Assembly: GCA_010093485.1 (NCBI GenBank)
Contig: MU001496.1
Coordinates: forward strand, 524,685 to 588,684
DNA: 64,000 nucleotides
Reading direction: 5' to 3'
Origin: Karstenula rhodostoma CBS 690.94
Taxonomy: Eukaryota > Ascomycota > Dothideomycetes > Pleosporales > Didymosphaeriaceae
Position 1 is the stretch's first letter, and the number at the start of each line of letters is the position of its first letter. Below the pieces are notes generated by a model. That model was not told the DNA's origin, made no database searches, and saw nothing but the letters and a program-made list of their open reading frames with translations. The position numbers and the translations under genes were made by a program. Positions 45,201 to 55,508 of the stretch are shown piece after piece.

Positions 45201-45247
45201 CCAATCCACTACGATACCCGTCGCAGTACGCACAACCCGCGTCGACT

Positions 45248-46846
45248 CTACTCAATACTCCATATCACCTCCCCCCCAGCATCCGTGACCGTAACCCAAG
45301 GCGCCACGTTGAAAAACGTCAGCTCCACTCCCCTCCCACTCGTCCCACTGTCGTAAAAAGGCCCATCCGCATCATACAGCACAAAATTCCCATCCCCGCC
45401 CCACGCCAGCAGACAACTCGCCCCGTCCTCCCCACACGCAGCAGACGACGTGCTCGTCGCCCATCTCGGCGTCCACACGCCCCCCGTGGTATCGTACCCA
45501 ACGAGATTCCCGTCGCCCTGGAACTGCACGTGGAAACCGCGGAGATCCACGACGGTCGACTGCTGTGCTGTTACGAACAGCGTCTGTGGGGCGTAGGATT
45601 GCTGCGTGGGTAAGGGATGCGTCAGACACAGCCAGTTACTCCCGTTGTTCGGGATGCGTACGAATTCGCTTTGGATGTTCGAGGGGCCAGCGACGCCAGG
45701 CGCATACACGATGAGCTGCTGGGAGGCATCAAACGACGCCTGCTGCTGCGCGCCGCAGCGTGACGCATCCGCCGTGTCTGCGCTGGGCGCATGCACCCCA
45801 GACACGTCGTTTCCCGTCGCCGTCAGTCCGCCGGCCCACCCGTTGACGACGATGCTGAACCCGATGGCGCCGCGGAAGACGTTGTTCGTCACCGTCGCGG
45901 GCCCGAAGTTTGGCTCTGCATGCGGGTTCGACCAGACCTGCGAGCCGATGCCAATGCCTAGGTTGAACAGGCCGGGGGCGACGCCCGTGATGATGTTGTC
46001 CGCGACCACGACGTTGGAGTAGTTGCCGTCGTAGGAGGGGTCGACCATGTTGATTGCGCCGAAGCCGAGCGCGGTGCTGGACGAGGTGATTGTGTTGCGG
46101 AGGAAGTGCGAGCCTGGGGCACCGAAGATGACGATGCCGCCATCGGTTGGGCCGGTGATCTGTGGCCTTGTTAGTACTTGGACCGAGTCTGCGGTGAACA
46201 GGCTGGTAGGCTTTGCGGTGCTTACGGTGTTGTCGGTGACTGTGGATGTGACGCACTCAATGCTCATGCCATCGGCCCAGAGCGCATTGCCATCCGCGTC
46301 GTGTCCTTCGTCACCACAGGGCCCGATGGTGTTGAACGTGATGTTGGCATTGCGGCACGGGTTATCGTCCTGGCCGGATCCGATGAAATGCATGCAGCTC
46401 CAGCTACGCGTGTTCTTGGCTACAACGTGCGATACGGTCTGTCCAGTAGTTCCCCCACCCAATTCAAGCAGGGCATCTGCACCCGGACCCGTGTAGAGCC
46501 CAGCGTTGGGACGGTTGCCATCGATTTGTATGTTCAGGACTTTGACGTGGTCTTGCCAGTTTCCACGGATGGCTGCTGAAACAGCGCTGCCAGGGAGAAT
46601 GATGATGGATGCCCTGGTGTTGTCTGTTGGGTACCCTTGCGTGGAAACCTCCTGGCCGGGAGCAGTGAATACGATTGAGTCTGTGATAGAGACGGTGGCT
46701 CCGGGACAGAGAGACACGACGGTATCAGCACCCCCCTGTTGCAGTAGTTGATTAACGGTGTCTTGGTTGCCGGTGCTCAGGCAAGCACTTTTGACGAGGC
46801 CGACAAGACCAAGAGCAAAGCCCAGCTTCATCATTGCGAGCGGCAT
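45248..46846 (-). CDS. Secreted beta-helix protein with C-terminal B-lectin-like domain
   Basis: Two exons (46846-46226 and 46159-45248) give about 510 aa after removing a 66-nt intron (GTAAGC, TACTAAC branch, CCACAG) that has no stop and keeps frame. A signal peptide is clear (MKLGFALGLVGLVKSACL). Residues about 80-370 repeat the asparagine-rich rungs of a right-handed parallel beta-helix (NANITFNTIGPCGDEGHD, TVTDNTITGPTDGGIVIFG, NVVVADNIITGVAPGLFNLG). Residues about 400-510 carry two bulb-lectin-like motifs, QGDGNLVGYD and GGDGNFVLYD, ending VIWSIE. The helix resembles pectate-lyase-fold enzymes but I see no diagnostic catalytic site. It may bind or cleave an extracellular polysaccharide, with the lectin part as a sugar-binding module. 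Confidence 0.8.
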   Translation of the reverse strand: MPLAMMKLGFALGLVGLVKSACLSTGNQDTVNQLLQQGGADTVVSLCPGATVSITDSIVFTAPGQEVSTQGYPTDNTRASIIILPGSAVSAAIRGNWQDHVKVLNIQIDGNRPNAGLYTGPGADALLELGGGTTGQTVSHVVAKNTRSWSCMHFIGSGQDDNPCRNANITFNTIGPCGDEGHDADGNALWADGMSIECVTSTVTDNTVSTAKPTSLFTADSVQVLTRPQITGPTDGGIVIFGAPGSHFLRNTITSSSTALGFGAINMVDPSYDGNYSNVVVADNIITGVAPGLFNLGIGIGSQVWSNPHAEPNFGPATVTNNVFRGAIGFSIVVNGWAGGLTATGNDVSGVHAPSADTADASRCGAQQQASFDASQQLIVYAPGVAGPSNIQSEFVRIPNNGSNWLCLTHPLPTQQSYAPQTLFVTAQQSTVVDLRGFHVQFQGDGNLVGYDTTGGVWTPRWATSTSSAACGEDGASCLLAWGGDGNFVLYDADGPFYDSGTSGRGVELTFFNVAPWVTVTDAGGEVIWSIE

Positions 46847-47952
46847 GATCGAAACGTAGATGATGTTGTCTAAGAAACCCCGAGTGGTGGAGATACCTTC
46901 CCTTTTGAACTGAGCTGAGAGGGCTCTCTTACAAAGCTACGTGCCTTTTCATTTGACATTGTGGCGTGACAGGTTGCTCGATGCGGATCAAGGCTCACTG
47001 ACGTACAACTATGGCGTCTATGGTCCTCCATTTGAGCTCACAAAGCCAGCTAGGAGTGAAATCGCTTGATCGATACTGACCTCAGCAACTCTCACTTAGG
47101 AATGATAAACATTGGTTTCGCTTACTGAGCATCAACCTCCTCTTGCTTTTCAATGCATGACCTGATTTGAGCTTACAGTAGCTGCCATGCTGGTTAGATT
47201 GTAGGTTGTTGTAACGGTGGCAATGCGCATGAAATTGCTGTTGTTAGATTGGATGCCATGGTCGATGCTCACCTGCCCAGGTACCAAATATGATACTTCG
47301 CGAGCTTGGGCAAGCCGCGGCAAAACTCGATAAAGGAACTCAGACAGCTACCTGCCCAGGTACAGTATTGAGAACGACCCGGCGGAAAATCTAGGTCCTA
47401 GCCCGAGTTTTCCTGTCAGCCCTATGATTCGGTTCTCGCATTGATGCTGCCTTCTGCCGCGAGCAGCGTGCGGTGCTGATGTTGCACGTGTTGCGCTAGC
47501 GAGCCTGGGGCCATGGAACTCGGTGGTCAGCCGCGTTTAATCGTCAGCACCTAATTGACTGCACAGTGGGGGCATGGAAACCCGGTGTTGACGATAGGCG
47601 CAGGATCATCGAGTGCAGGCTGGCCATCCAGTGGGTCATGGCGGTGTATATTCTTGATAAACTTTTGTGACTCCCGGCGTCAACGCACCGCCTAGAGCCA
47701 ACATAAGAATGTTCAGCGTCCGGGTGTTGGGGTTATGTCGGGTCGGCGATTCTGAAGTCGCCCATGGTACCCTTCAGCTTTCGCGCAGAACATCGGACCC
47801 ACGCTGCGAAATGGGTCCTTCGCTCCGACTTCTGTCTCGCAGTCCTGCACCACAAACCCGTCAGATGTCATCATTGTGCAGCGGCCCCATTGCCCAAACC
47901 TCCGAAGCCCGGGCTTATCGGAACACGGCCACAACTTGACATCAGTCTTGGC
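46847..47952. other. Intergenic with a repeated ACCTGCCCAGGTAC motif
   Basis: No gene over about 1.1 kb. It should hold the promoter of the minus-strand beta-helix gene. The same 14-mer occurs at 47271-47284 and 47350-47363 (listed separately). Confidence 0.5.
47271..47363. promoter_or_regulatory. Two copies of the near-palindrome ACCTGCCCAGGTAC
   Basis: Identical 14-mers at 47271-47284 and 47350-47363, 79 bp apart, about 430-520 bp upstream of the beta-helix gene start. TACCTG and CAGGTA form a palindrome around a two-base centre. Could be a dimeric regulator site or a repeat remnant. Confidence 0.4.
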
Positions 47953-48931
47953 CTACTTTTCCAGTCCTCTGGCCTTGACGAATTTCGCAATCTGGTCCTT
48001 GCAAGTCTTCTCCGCGTAGGAATCCCAGATCTCATACAGCGATATGAGCTCTTGCGTGCACTCCACGACAGCCTCGATGTCGACGGTGCTTTCCGCTAGC
48101 CAGTCAACTAGCTTCTGGACTCGATTCTGCGTTCCTTGCCCTGCACCGCCGCGAGCGTTGCCTAGCGCTTGCAGTGCACTTGCAACGCCTGCAGCGTGTA
48201 CTTGGAGTCCACCTTGGGTAGGCTTGAGCACAACCGCCAGGAACATGGCAGTGATGGCGATTACGTGAGGGGCGTGTAGAAGCGGAAGGTCTGTTAGATA
48301 GTGGTCGTTGATGATTGACCACGCCAATGAGTTTTCCTCCTGTGTGAGTTGGAATTGGCTTTGTAGTTCAGCTAGGCTGCGATATGGGTGGTGGATAATG
48401 AGCTGGGAGTTCATTTCCGAGATCAAGGTGAACTCGCATTCGCCAATCTTCGAGATGTCGTTGAAGGAGGTATCTGTTTGCCAGTCAGGCAAGAAGCTTC
48501 GGAAAGTAATAGAGCCATACCCCAACAATGGCGAGCTTCTGCTAGCACCATTCTGATATGCTGCGGACACTCCTCCATCTTGCATGCCAGGTACAGAGCC
48601 GTGGCCAGGACCAGCGCTGGGTTGGTGCGACGGATTTCGACTCTTACGTAGAACCGTCGAACATAGACCTGTGCGGTTGCCAACGCCTGTTGACGAATAC
48701 CCAACGGTCGTGCCATTTTCGATAATTCTGGCCCAACTTAGTGGAGTTCTCGAGAAGAGCATGCAGCTTACGATGATAGAAGTATATGCTCAGATGACGC
48801 CTGTCTGGCAAAGGGTACATGTTGACCACATTCCGTTCCGAGTCTTCCAACCGTTTCCGCTCAAGCGCTAGCTGCGGCTTTGAAAAAGTCCAGAACTTCT
48901 TCTGGGTCGAATCCCAGTAGCTAGATGCCAT
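47953..48931 (-). CDS. SSN8: Cyclin C (Mediator kinase module, Ssn8/Srb11)
   Basis: Three exons (48931-48772, 48727-48521, 48473-47953) give about 295 aa; introns are 44 and 47 nt. The start [16 protein letters not shown] is typical of cyclin C. The cyclin box reads [40 protein letters not shown] and [15 protein letters not shown]; the second cyclin fold follows ([35 protein letters not shown]). It partners Cdk8 (Ssn3) in the CDK module of Mediator, phosphorylating RNA polymerase II and regulators. Intron positions were set so that GECEF and FYHQLSK join in frame. Confidence 0.95.
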
Positions 48932-49541
48932 GCTGTCGCGAACGTGGATTTAAAATGCGAGTTAACTGGCGCCAGCCTAGATACCTATAGCCCCTGTCAC
49001 GAGGCTGAAATAAGAGTAGGCCAAAGCTGTGAGACAAATCGAATCAGGTCGCAGGTGGTGTCACCGCCAGCAGTCTGAGGATGCACCGGGTCAGGATCAA
49101 TGTTGTGAGCTACCCCTTGAGGAATATCGAGGTATGTTGGGGAGCCCAAGGCGCCGCTGGCAGGAGTGGAATATGTTCAAAGAGTGAGCCAATGCAACGA
49201 TGGAATAGTTTCCTGCTATGGAACTGGAGCTGCAACGCGACAAAGGAAAAAAGCGGCGATCGATTCAAGCATACAAACGAGGCATGGTGGTGATCGAGGG
49301 CCGTGGTGTTGAACATGGGCCCTAGCTCCGTGGCTCCTGCCGAAGTGGGCACGCTTCCTTCCTAGCCGGATGGATCTCAAAGCTCGACATCATAGCAGCA
49401 CCCCGCTAGTCTTTCATCTTCCACGACCTATGCGCCCGACCTGGCCCTCGCTCCTTTGCCAGTCTGCCCTCGCCCGATCGAGCAGTCCCCTGTACCGCGA
49501 TCCGCAGCTCATAGCCATGATAGACCACAGATAACGACACG
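48932..49541. other. Divergent intergenic between cyclin C and the SCaMC carrier
   Basis: No gene seen in about 610 bp; contains both promoters. Confidence 0.5.
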
Positions 49542-51739
49542 ATGGACACCGAGATGGCGAACGCGCAGGATGCACGGGTGGACGCATTGTGGGCGACGCT
49601 CGACACGCGGAATCAGGGGCATCTGGACCTCGCAGCGCTTAAGAAGGGCCTGCGGAAGCTGGACCACCGTACGCCCCTGCCCTGCCCGCCGAGGGAGCTC
49701 CCGCTAACCGGCAGCAGCGCTGAAAAACGCGGATCAGATTCTGGCGGACGTAATGAAGTCGGTGGACACAAACGGCGACGGACGCATATCGTACAATGGT
49801 TAGACACCGCAGCTGTATTGCTGTGGCCCCTGCTGACCGTGTTTGTGAAGAGTTTCGTACTTTTGTCCACGAGACAGAAAGGGAGCTCCTGGCCCTTTTC
49901 AAGAGCATTGATATCGACCGCAACGGCAAAATATCCAGGCAGGAGCTCCAGGTCGCGCTCAGTCGCGCGGGGCTCGCCGTGCCCAACAGCAAGTTGGACG
50001 TGTTTTTCTCCGAGGTCGACGCCAACAACGATGGGGCTATCAGCTTCGAGGAATGGCGGTACGTCGTCACCGGTAACGAGGCGCAATACCCACCCGCGTG
50101 CTCTCTCACCTTCACCACCTCTCTTTTAAAGCGCGTACGCTGACGTCAATAGCGACTTTCTATTGTTCATGCCGGCCACCGCGCCAAATCTGCACCATGT
50201 GATGAGCTACTACCAGGGAACTCACCACGTCAACCCAGAAGGCGACGTCCTCCTCAGTGACGATACCATATACGGACTAGGTATACACTTTCTTCATTCT
50301 CTCTTTGGCTCCATCTTCCTCGTCGCAAGAACACCGCCTCTCTCCGCTGCTGCGTACGCCGAACCTTTCGAAGCACTCGACATGGCTGCGCCAGCCGATG
50401 ATGCCTCTTCTACGGCTTCGCAGACCCTCCCGCCACGTTACGATGTTGGAGGCCTCTCTTCCTCCGCCAGCGTGGAGCAGAGAGCGGTCATTCAAAGTGT
50501 AGCATCTGTGCTGATTGGTTGTTTTCCTGATATAGAGTACTTCGTGGCGGGAGGGATCGCTGGAATCGGTAAGTTGCCCCTCGAATGCTGCATGCAACGC
50601 AAAAGCTTATCGTGCACTTACTTGCAGTCTCTCGTACTTCGACCGCACCTCTCGATCGCCTCAAAGTATACCTCATCGCGCAGACCAGCGTTACCAAAGA
50701 AGCTGTAGACGCTGCCAAGTCCGGCAATGTCGTCCGGGCGTTCAAAAACGCATGGCATCCCCTCGCTGGAGCTACGAAAGAGCTTTGGCAGGCAGGTGGC
50801 ATGCGCAGTCTGTACGCGGGTAAGCTGGACTCACGCTATAGTAATTGCTTCCCTGACTCGCAACAGGCAACGGATTGAACGTCGTCAAGGTCATGCCGGA
50901 ATCGGCCATCAAGTTTGGTGCCTACGAAGTATGTATGCTCATACCCATTGATTCTGGGTGGTCTAACAGTCCCAGGCTGCAAAACGCGCTTTTGCTACCC
51001 TCGAAGGCCACAACGACCCTGCTATTATCCACTCATGGTCTAAGTTCGTAGCAGGCGGCATGGCAGGTAAGAACACGCCATTGCTCGGCACGAAATGCTT
51101 CAACTAATTGGGCTAGGAATGGTTTCACAACTCACAATCTACCCTATTGATACTCTCAAATTGTACGTCTTTCTTTATTCTCACCAAACTAAGCGAGCTA
51201 TACGTTAACAGTTTGGTAGCCGGATGCAGTGCGAGACCGTCTCTGGAGGCCTGCACGGCAACCGCCTGATCATCGCTACAGCGCTGAAGATGTGGCGCCA
51301 AGGTGGTGTGGCCGCATACTACCGCGGTGTTGGTATGGGTCTTGTCGGTATTTTCCCATATGCAGCCTTGGACTTGGGAACTTTCGAATACCTCAAGCGC
51401 GCTATCACATCTCACAATGCCCGGAAACGCGGGTGCCACGAAGAAGACGCAGCACCGGGCGGCTTCATGACTGCGGCCATTGGAGGCTTCTCCGGAGCGT
51501 TTGGCGCAAGTATGGTTTATCCGATAAACCTCCTCCGCACACGGTTACAAAGTCAAGGCACGGTCCTACATCCTCGAACGTACACCGGCATCGTGGATGT
51601 TACGCAACAGACAATCAAAGGCGAAGGCATGAGGGGCCTATTCAAGGGACTTACGCCGAATTTGCTGAAGGTCGTCCCGGCTGTGTCCATCACATACGTT
51701 GTCTACGACAAGTCCAAAGCTGCGCTAGGCCTACATTGA
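49542..51739 (+). CDS. SAL1: Calcium-dependent mitochondrial ATP-Mg/Pi carrier (SCaMC/Sal1 type)
   Basis: Nine exons: 49542-49668, 49718-49798, 49851-50058, 50153-50568, 50628-50819, 50867-50928, 50976-51066, 51117-51162 and 51220-51739; about 580 aa. The N-terminal half has four EF-hands: a degenerate first (DTRNQGHLDLAAL) and three canonical ones (DTNGDGRISYNEF, DIDRNGKISRQEL, DANNDGAISFEEW). After a linker come three solute-carrier repeats with the signatures PLDRLKV, PIDTLKF and PINLLRTRLQ. It exchanges ATP-Mg for phosphate across the inner membrane and is activated by cytosolic calcium. The last acceptor is TAG at 51217-51219, not the nearer CAG, because only that restores KFRMQ. This is the most intron-rich gene of the window. 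Confidence 0.95.
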
Positions 51740-52484
51740 GACACCCCGTAAGGCAGCGACTGAATGCCATTGCCATCAGATATGGCTCGTCCATACATAA
51801 CAAGGACATGATGCGTATATTCCACCTACCCGCCAGAGAAACATATGTTTCCAGCCGAGATAGCCCTCCTCCCGCACCTACACGTCCCTACGGTTCACGA
51901 GCCCCATAGCTCGAACCCTAGCCGAGTCGACCTCCCATCCTCGAAGCTTTTTCTTTGCATCCTCAGAGATACCCGAACAGTGGTGCGCAGCTCACACGGT
52001 GGAGCGCATGGACCGCAGATTTGCATTGCACGCACGTCGTTCAGCCGTATTTGATTCCATTCGTCTTATTTTGCATGGGGGGGGGGGGGGGGGTGCCGTG
52101 GAGCGCAGGCGTTTAGATCAGGATAGATCTGGTGAATTGACAGTTGTGTTGAAATGGACTAAGGTGGAAGGATAAAGGTGTGGGTACGATAGGTAGTGGT
52201 TGTATTATGGCATTTGAATGGAACAGGGAACCGATCGAGCATGCAGAAAGGAAGAAATCGCGGTGCATATATAGCGTCCGTGGTAAAACAAGAGGAATCC
52301 CGTGGGGATGAGGCACGGCCTGCCCAACCCGTGTACGCCAAACGCCGTCTATGCAAACATACACCCATATGCACACATACATGACCCACCCTCTCTTGGA
52401 TTCCAAGCATATCGTACCTGCTTCGTGTACAACCTCGCTCGGGCGTCCTCCTTCTCCCACTCGCGTGCCGACCATGGGCCTTAC
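51740..52484. other. Convergent 3' flanks, with poly-G run
   Basis: No gene. A run of 17 G at 52077-52093 lies between the carrier and Syn8 stop codons. Confidence 0.55.
52077..52093 (+). repeat. Poly-G run (17)
   Basis: Homopolymer that could form G-quadruplex structures on the + strand; the exact length is prone to sequencing error. Confidence 0.9.
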
Positions 52485-53320
52485 TCATTTCGTAATAACA
52501 ATCAACAGGACCAATATAACAATCAAGACCACAATAACGCTCAAACTCCAGTTCTCCTTGGCCTTCCTCCCAAACCGATCCAGCCGCCCCCGCGCGCGCC
52601 GGAACTGGGCGGCGTGTCGATCGACCCCCTCCTCCACGTCGTCGAGCAACATGACTTGACCGTCGAGCTCGTCGCCAATCTGCATGCTGAGCTCGCGCTG
52701 GCGGCCGATGCTCGCGCCGAGCTGGTCGAGTTGGGCGTCCTGGTCGTCGATGACGCGGGAGTGGTACTCGTGGATTTGCTGGTTGGATAATTCGTCGTGG
52801 TCGGGTGTTGTAGAGGAGGGGTCGTCGCGGTAGGGGAAGAGGGAGGCGCGATTGGGGTCGTCCTCGTCGGCATCGTCGTCGCGAAAGCGCACGGATTTTG
52901 GTTTGGAGGACGGGCGCGGTCTTTGGGACTGTGCGGCGGCGAAGTCGGAGGCGAGGGCTGGGTCGTTGGGGTGGGTGATTGTTGGTGAGGACGAGGGGTC
53001 GGCGGTCGAGGGTGTGAATTGGGCGGTTAGGTCGGCGAGTTGGGCGTGGAGGCGGGGGAGTTGGGAGGATATTGATCTGTACAGCACCACGGTTTAGACA
53101 ATGTTGGATTGACGCTGGGGGGGACGTACTCGTCGGACACATCCTGGACCTGTGATTCGAGCGCCTCGATGCCGGAGCGCAGCTGCTCGAGGGACCGCGA
53201 GATCTGGCTGTCCTGCGAGTTGGGGGAGAGATTGAGGGAGATTGCACGCTGGCGCTCGAGGAGGGAGAGCTTGATGTGGTCGGCGAGGAGGAAGAGCTGG
53301 GGCGGGTTCGTGGTGGACAT
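52485..53320 (-). CDS. SYN8: Qc-SNARE, syntaxin-8 type (Syn8)
   Basis: Two exons (53320-53130 and 53076-52485) give about 260 aa with a 53-nt intron. The N-terminus reads MSTTNPPQLFLLADHIKLSL then LERQRAISLNLSPNSQD, as in fungal Syn8. A phosphorylatable acidic linker follows (SVRFRDDDADEDD). The SNARE motif spans about residues 170-235, with the ionic-layer glutamine in IGDELDGQVMLLDDVEEGVD. The protein ends in a single transmembrane anchor (LSVIVVLIVILVLLIVITK) with one lysine after it. It should act in endosomal/trans-Golgi membrane fusion. Confidence 0.93.
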
Positions 53321-53922
53321 GGCGCTGGGAGAGATGGATGATGGGCAGGCAGCGGGTGAGTGTGAGGTTGAGGAGTGCCGAATGCGGATGCCCGAACGCG
53401 GGAACGGGTTCAGTTGCGACAGGCTCTGAGTGGATGGTTGGGTGTACCGGTGTCGTGCAAAGGGTCGAGCATGTGCGAATGGGGAGTACTGCACCTGGCT
53501 CCACTGTGATGCCCACCTGGAGCCTCGTCAGCAAGGTCCCGTCCCGTGGTGTGGTGCCCCGGCCTTGGCGCCGGCGTCGCGGGTGTGCTGGAATGGAAAG
53601 CAAGACTGATTTGTTTGTCCACATGCGTGTCTTGCTTCTGCGCAACCACACTCATCAGCGGCATGGACCTGTGTGCATTCCTTGCTGACCGTCACACACC
53701 GCCTCCGCCGCTTCTTATATGACTGTTTGAGCCCTCGCCCGCAGACACCTGTTAGATGCGAGGGCAGCCCACCCCCACGCCGCCGACTGTACATACCACA
53801 GCCTGACCACCCCCGCCTCGCCCAGCTCCTGGCGCAACCTCTTGCGTCTCGCTGGTGCTTTCTTCGCTGGTGAACCTCACTGCTGAACTGCTCCTGAGGG
53901 CATTTCAGTCTCGTTGTCAGTC
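53321..53922. promoter_or_regulatory. Divergent promoter between SYN8 and the RING/TRAF gene
   Basis: About 600 bp with no gene. Both starts face away from it, so it holds both promoters. No specific site is recognised. Confidence 0.5.
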
Positions 53923-55508
53923 ATGTCGTCGCCCGCGCCCATCCCCCCGCCCAACGACCGGCGCAGCAGCCGGGCGTCGTCGGCGGGCGTGGACGCGGCA
54001 GACGACCTCCTCCCGGTCGGTGGCCCTCCCAACAGCCCCTCACCACTCCAAATACGCGCATCAAACTCATTGAACTCGAAGAACCGCCGCTCCCCCATCG
54101 CGAAGCAGCCCGCCGACCTGCACCTCCTCGAATACGTCGCCGAGCCCGACAGCAACCTCGTCTGCCTCATCTGCCACTCGCCCTTCGACCGCCCCGTCCA
54201 GCTCTTCTGCGGCCACTTCTTCTGCCGCGAGTGCCTCGACCATGCCTGGCGCGCCCAGCACGAGGGCCGCAAGACGTGCCCCACGTGCAGGGGCAGGGTC
54301 GACCCGGAGAAGGATGTCCGGCCTGTGCCCAAGATCGTCAAGACGATGCTGGACGAGCTGGTCGTCAAGTGTCCGAATGCGAAGTCTGGCTGCGGTTGGG
54401 TGGAGCAGCGCGTCAATGTGCACGACCACGTCATGCTGTACTGCGAATACACGCTCGTGGAATGCGCGCAGCATGACTGCCGCCTGCACATCTCACAGAA
54501 GGACTTCCACAAGGGCTGCTTGCACTACACGGTGAGCTGTGAGGACTGCCGCACATCGATGATGAAGAAGGACCTCGAGGTATATGCTTTGGCCGAATAC
54601 CTGAAGAATAATTGTTGACAGTATGACTACAGGACCACCAGAGGACGGCATGTGCCAACCGCTCGACGGACTGTCCCCACTGCGACATTACCCTCCTGCG
54701 GCTCGATCTCACTGCGCACATCAAAGATGCCTGCGGCAAGGTCGTCACCCCGTGCCAGGGGGCGATAGTCGGTTGCACCTCCACTGCCGAGCGCGCGCAA
54801 ACAAACCTCCACGAGAAGTCCTGCCCGATGGCCACCATGGCCCCTCACTTCCGCGACCAACAAGCCCGCATCGAGCGCAACGAGGCCCGCCTAGAACCCT
54901 TGACACGCAAAGTCGGCATCCTGGAAGACGGCCTCTCCAACATCACAAACATGCTGTACCCAGCCAACGACTCCTCCACCGCCTTCCCCGCCACCAACCC
55001 CCTGGACCCCAATATCTCCTACTCCTTCCCGCCCACGAACCTTATTCCCACCCCAGACTTCCGCCTCCCGCCCGCCTCGTTCCCGCCCGTGACCCAAAAC
55101 GAATCGCAAACCCCCTTCGCCCATCCCAGCCAGCCCCCCTTTGACTCCCAGGTGCACCACCTCCTCACACTCCATGAGTCCCTCCGCGACGAAGTCAACC
55201 GCATCGCCAACGCGCTTACCGAACTCGACGGTCGCACTAACATGATGGTCATCAACGAGAGCCAGCGCACGAAAGACGAGATGCTGCACACCAACGCGGC
55301 CATCAATGGCATGCGCATGCAGCTGCATTGGCTGATGAGTGCGACGCTGCAGCAGCGCAACTCAGCGCGGATGGCGGCGAGCGCAGGCGGCAGCAGTGCG
55401 AGTAGCGCCGCGCAGGGGGCGGGTGCGGCGAGGCCAGGGCCCAGTGGGGGGTTCCATGCGCCGCTGCGCAGGCTGAGCGATTCCACGAGGCAGGACACGA
55501 AGCTCTAA
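53923..55508 (+). CDS. RING-finger protein with TRAF-type zinc fingers
   Basis: Two exons (53923-54579 and 54633-55508) give about 510 aa; the intron is 53 nt. A disordered N-terminus precedes a C3HC4 RING at about residues 81-123 (CLICHSPFDRPVQLFCGHFF, CRECLDHAWR, CPTCRGRV). Cysteine/histidine-rich TRAF-type fingers follow (CPNAKSGCGW, CEYTLVECAQHDCRLHISQK, CANRSTDCPHCDITL, CQGAIVGC). A coiled coil (QQARIERNEARLEPLTRKVG) and a disordered tail complete it. It is probably an E3 ubiquitin ligase or adaptor; there is no MATH domain. Targets are unknown. The second exon completes the zinc fingers, so the first exon alone is a truncated view. Confidence 0.92.

Larger units (their letters stand above)
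42995..45247. other. Gene-free 2.25-kb interval with microsatellites
   Basis: No convincing gene; frames up to 293 codons exist but overlap on several strands and look like GC-rich noise. It includes (GAGAGG)n at about 44153-44187, (GTGCCT)n at about 44489-44529 and a 31-bp minisatellite at 45062-45200. The left part is the promoter and leader of the 188-aa gene. Confidence 0.5.

Noticed and set aside
52159..53247. 362-codon minus-strand frame overlapping SYN8
   Set aside because: Arg/Pro-rich out-of-frame reading of the Syn8 gene.
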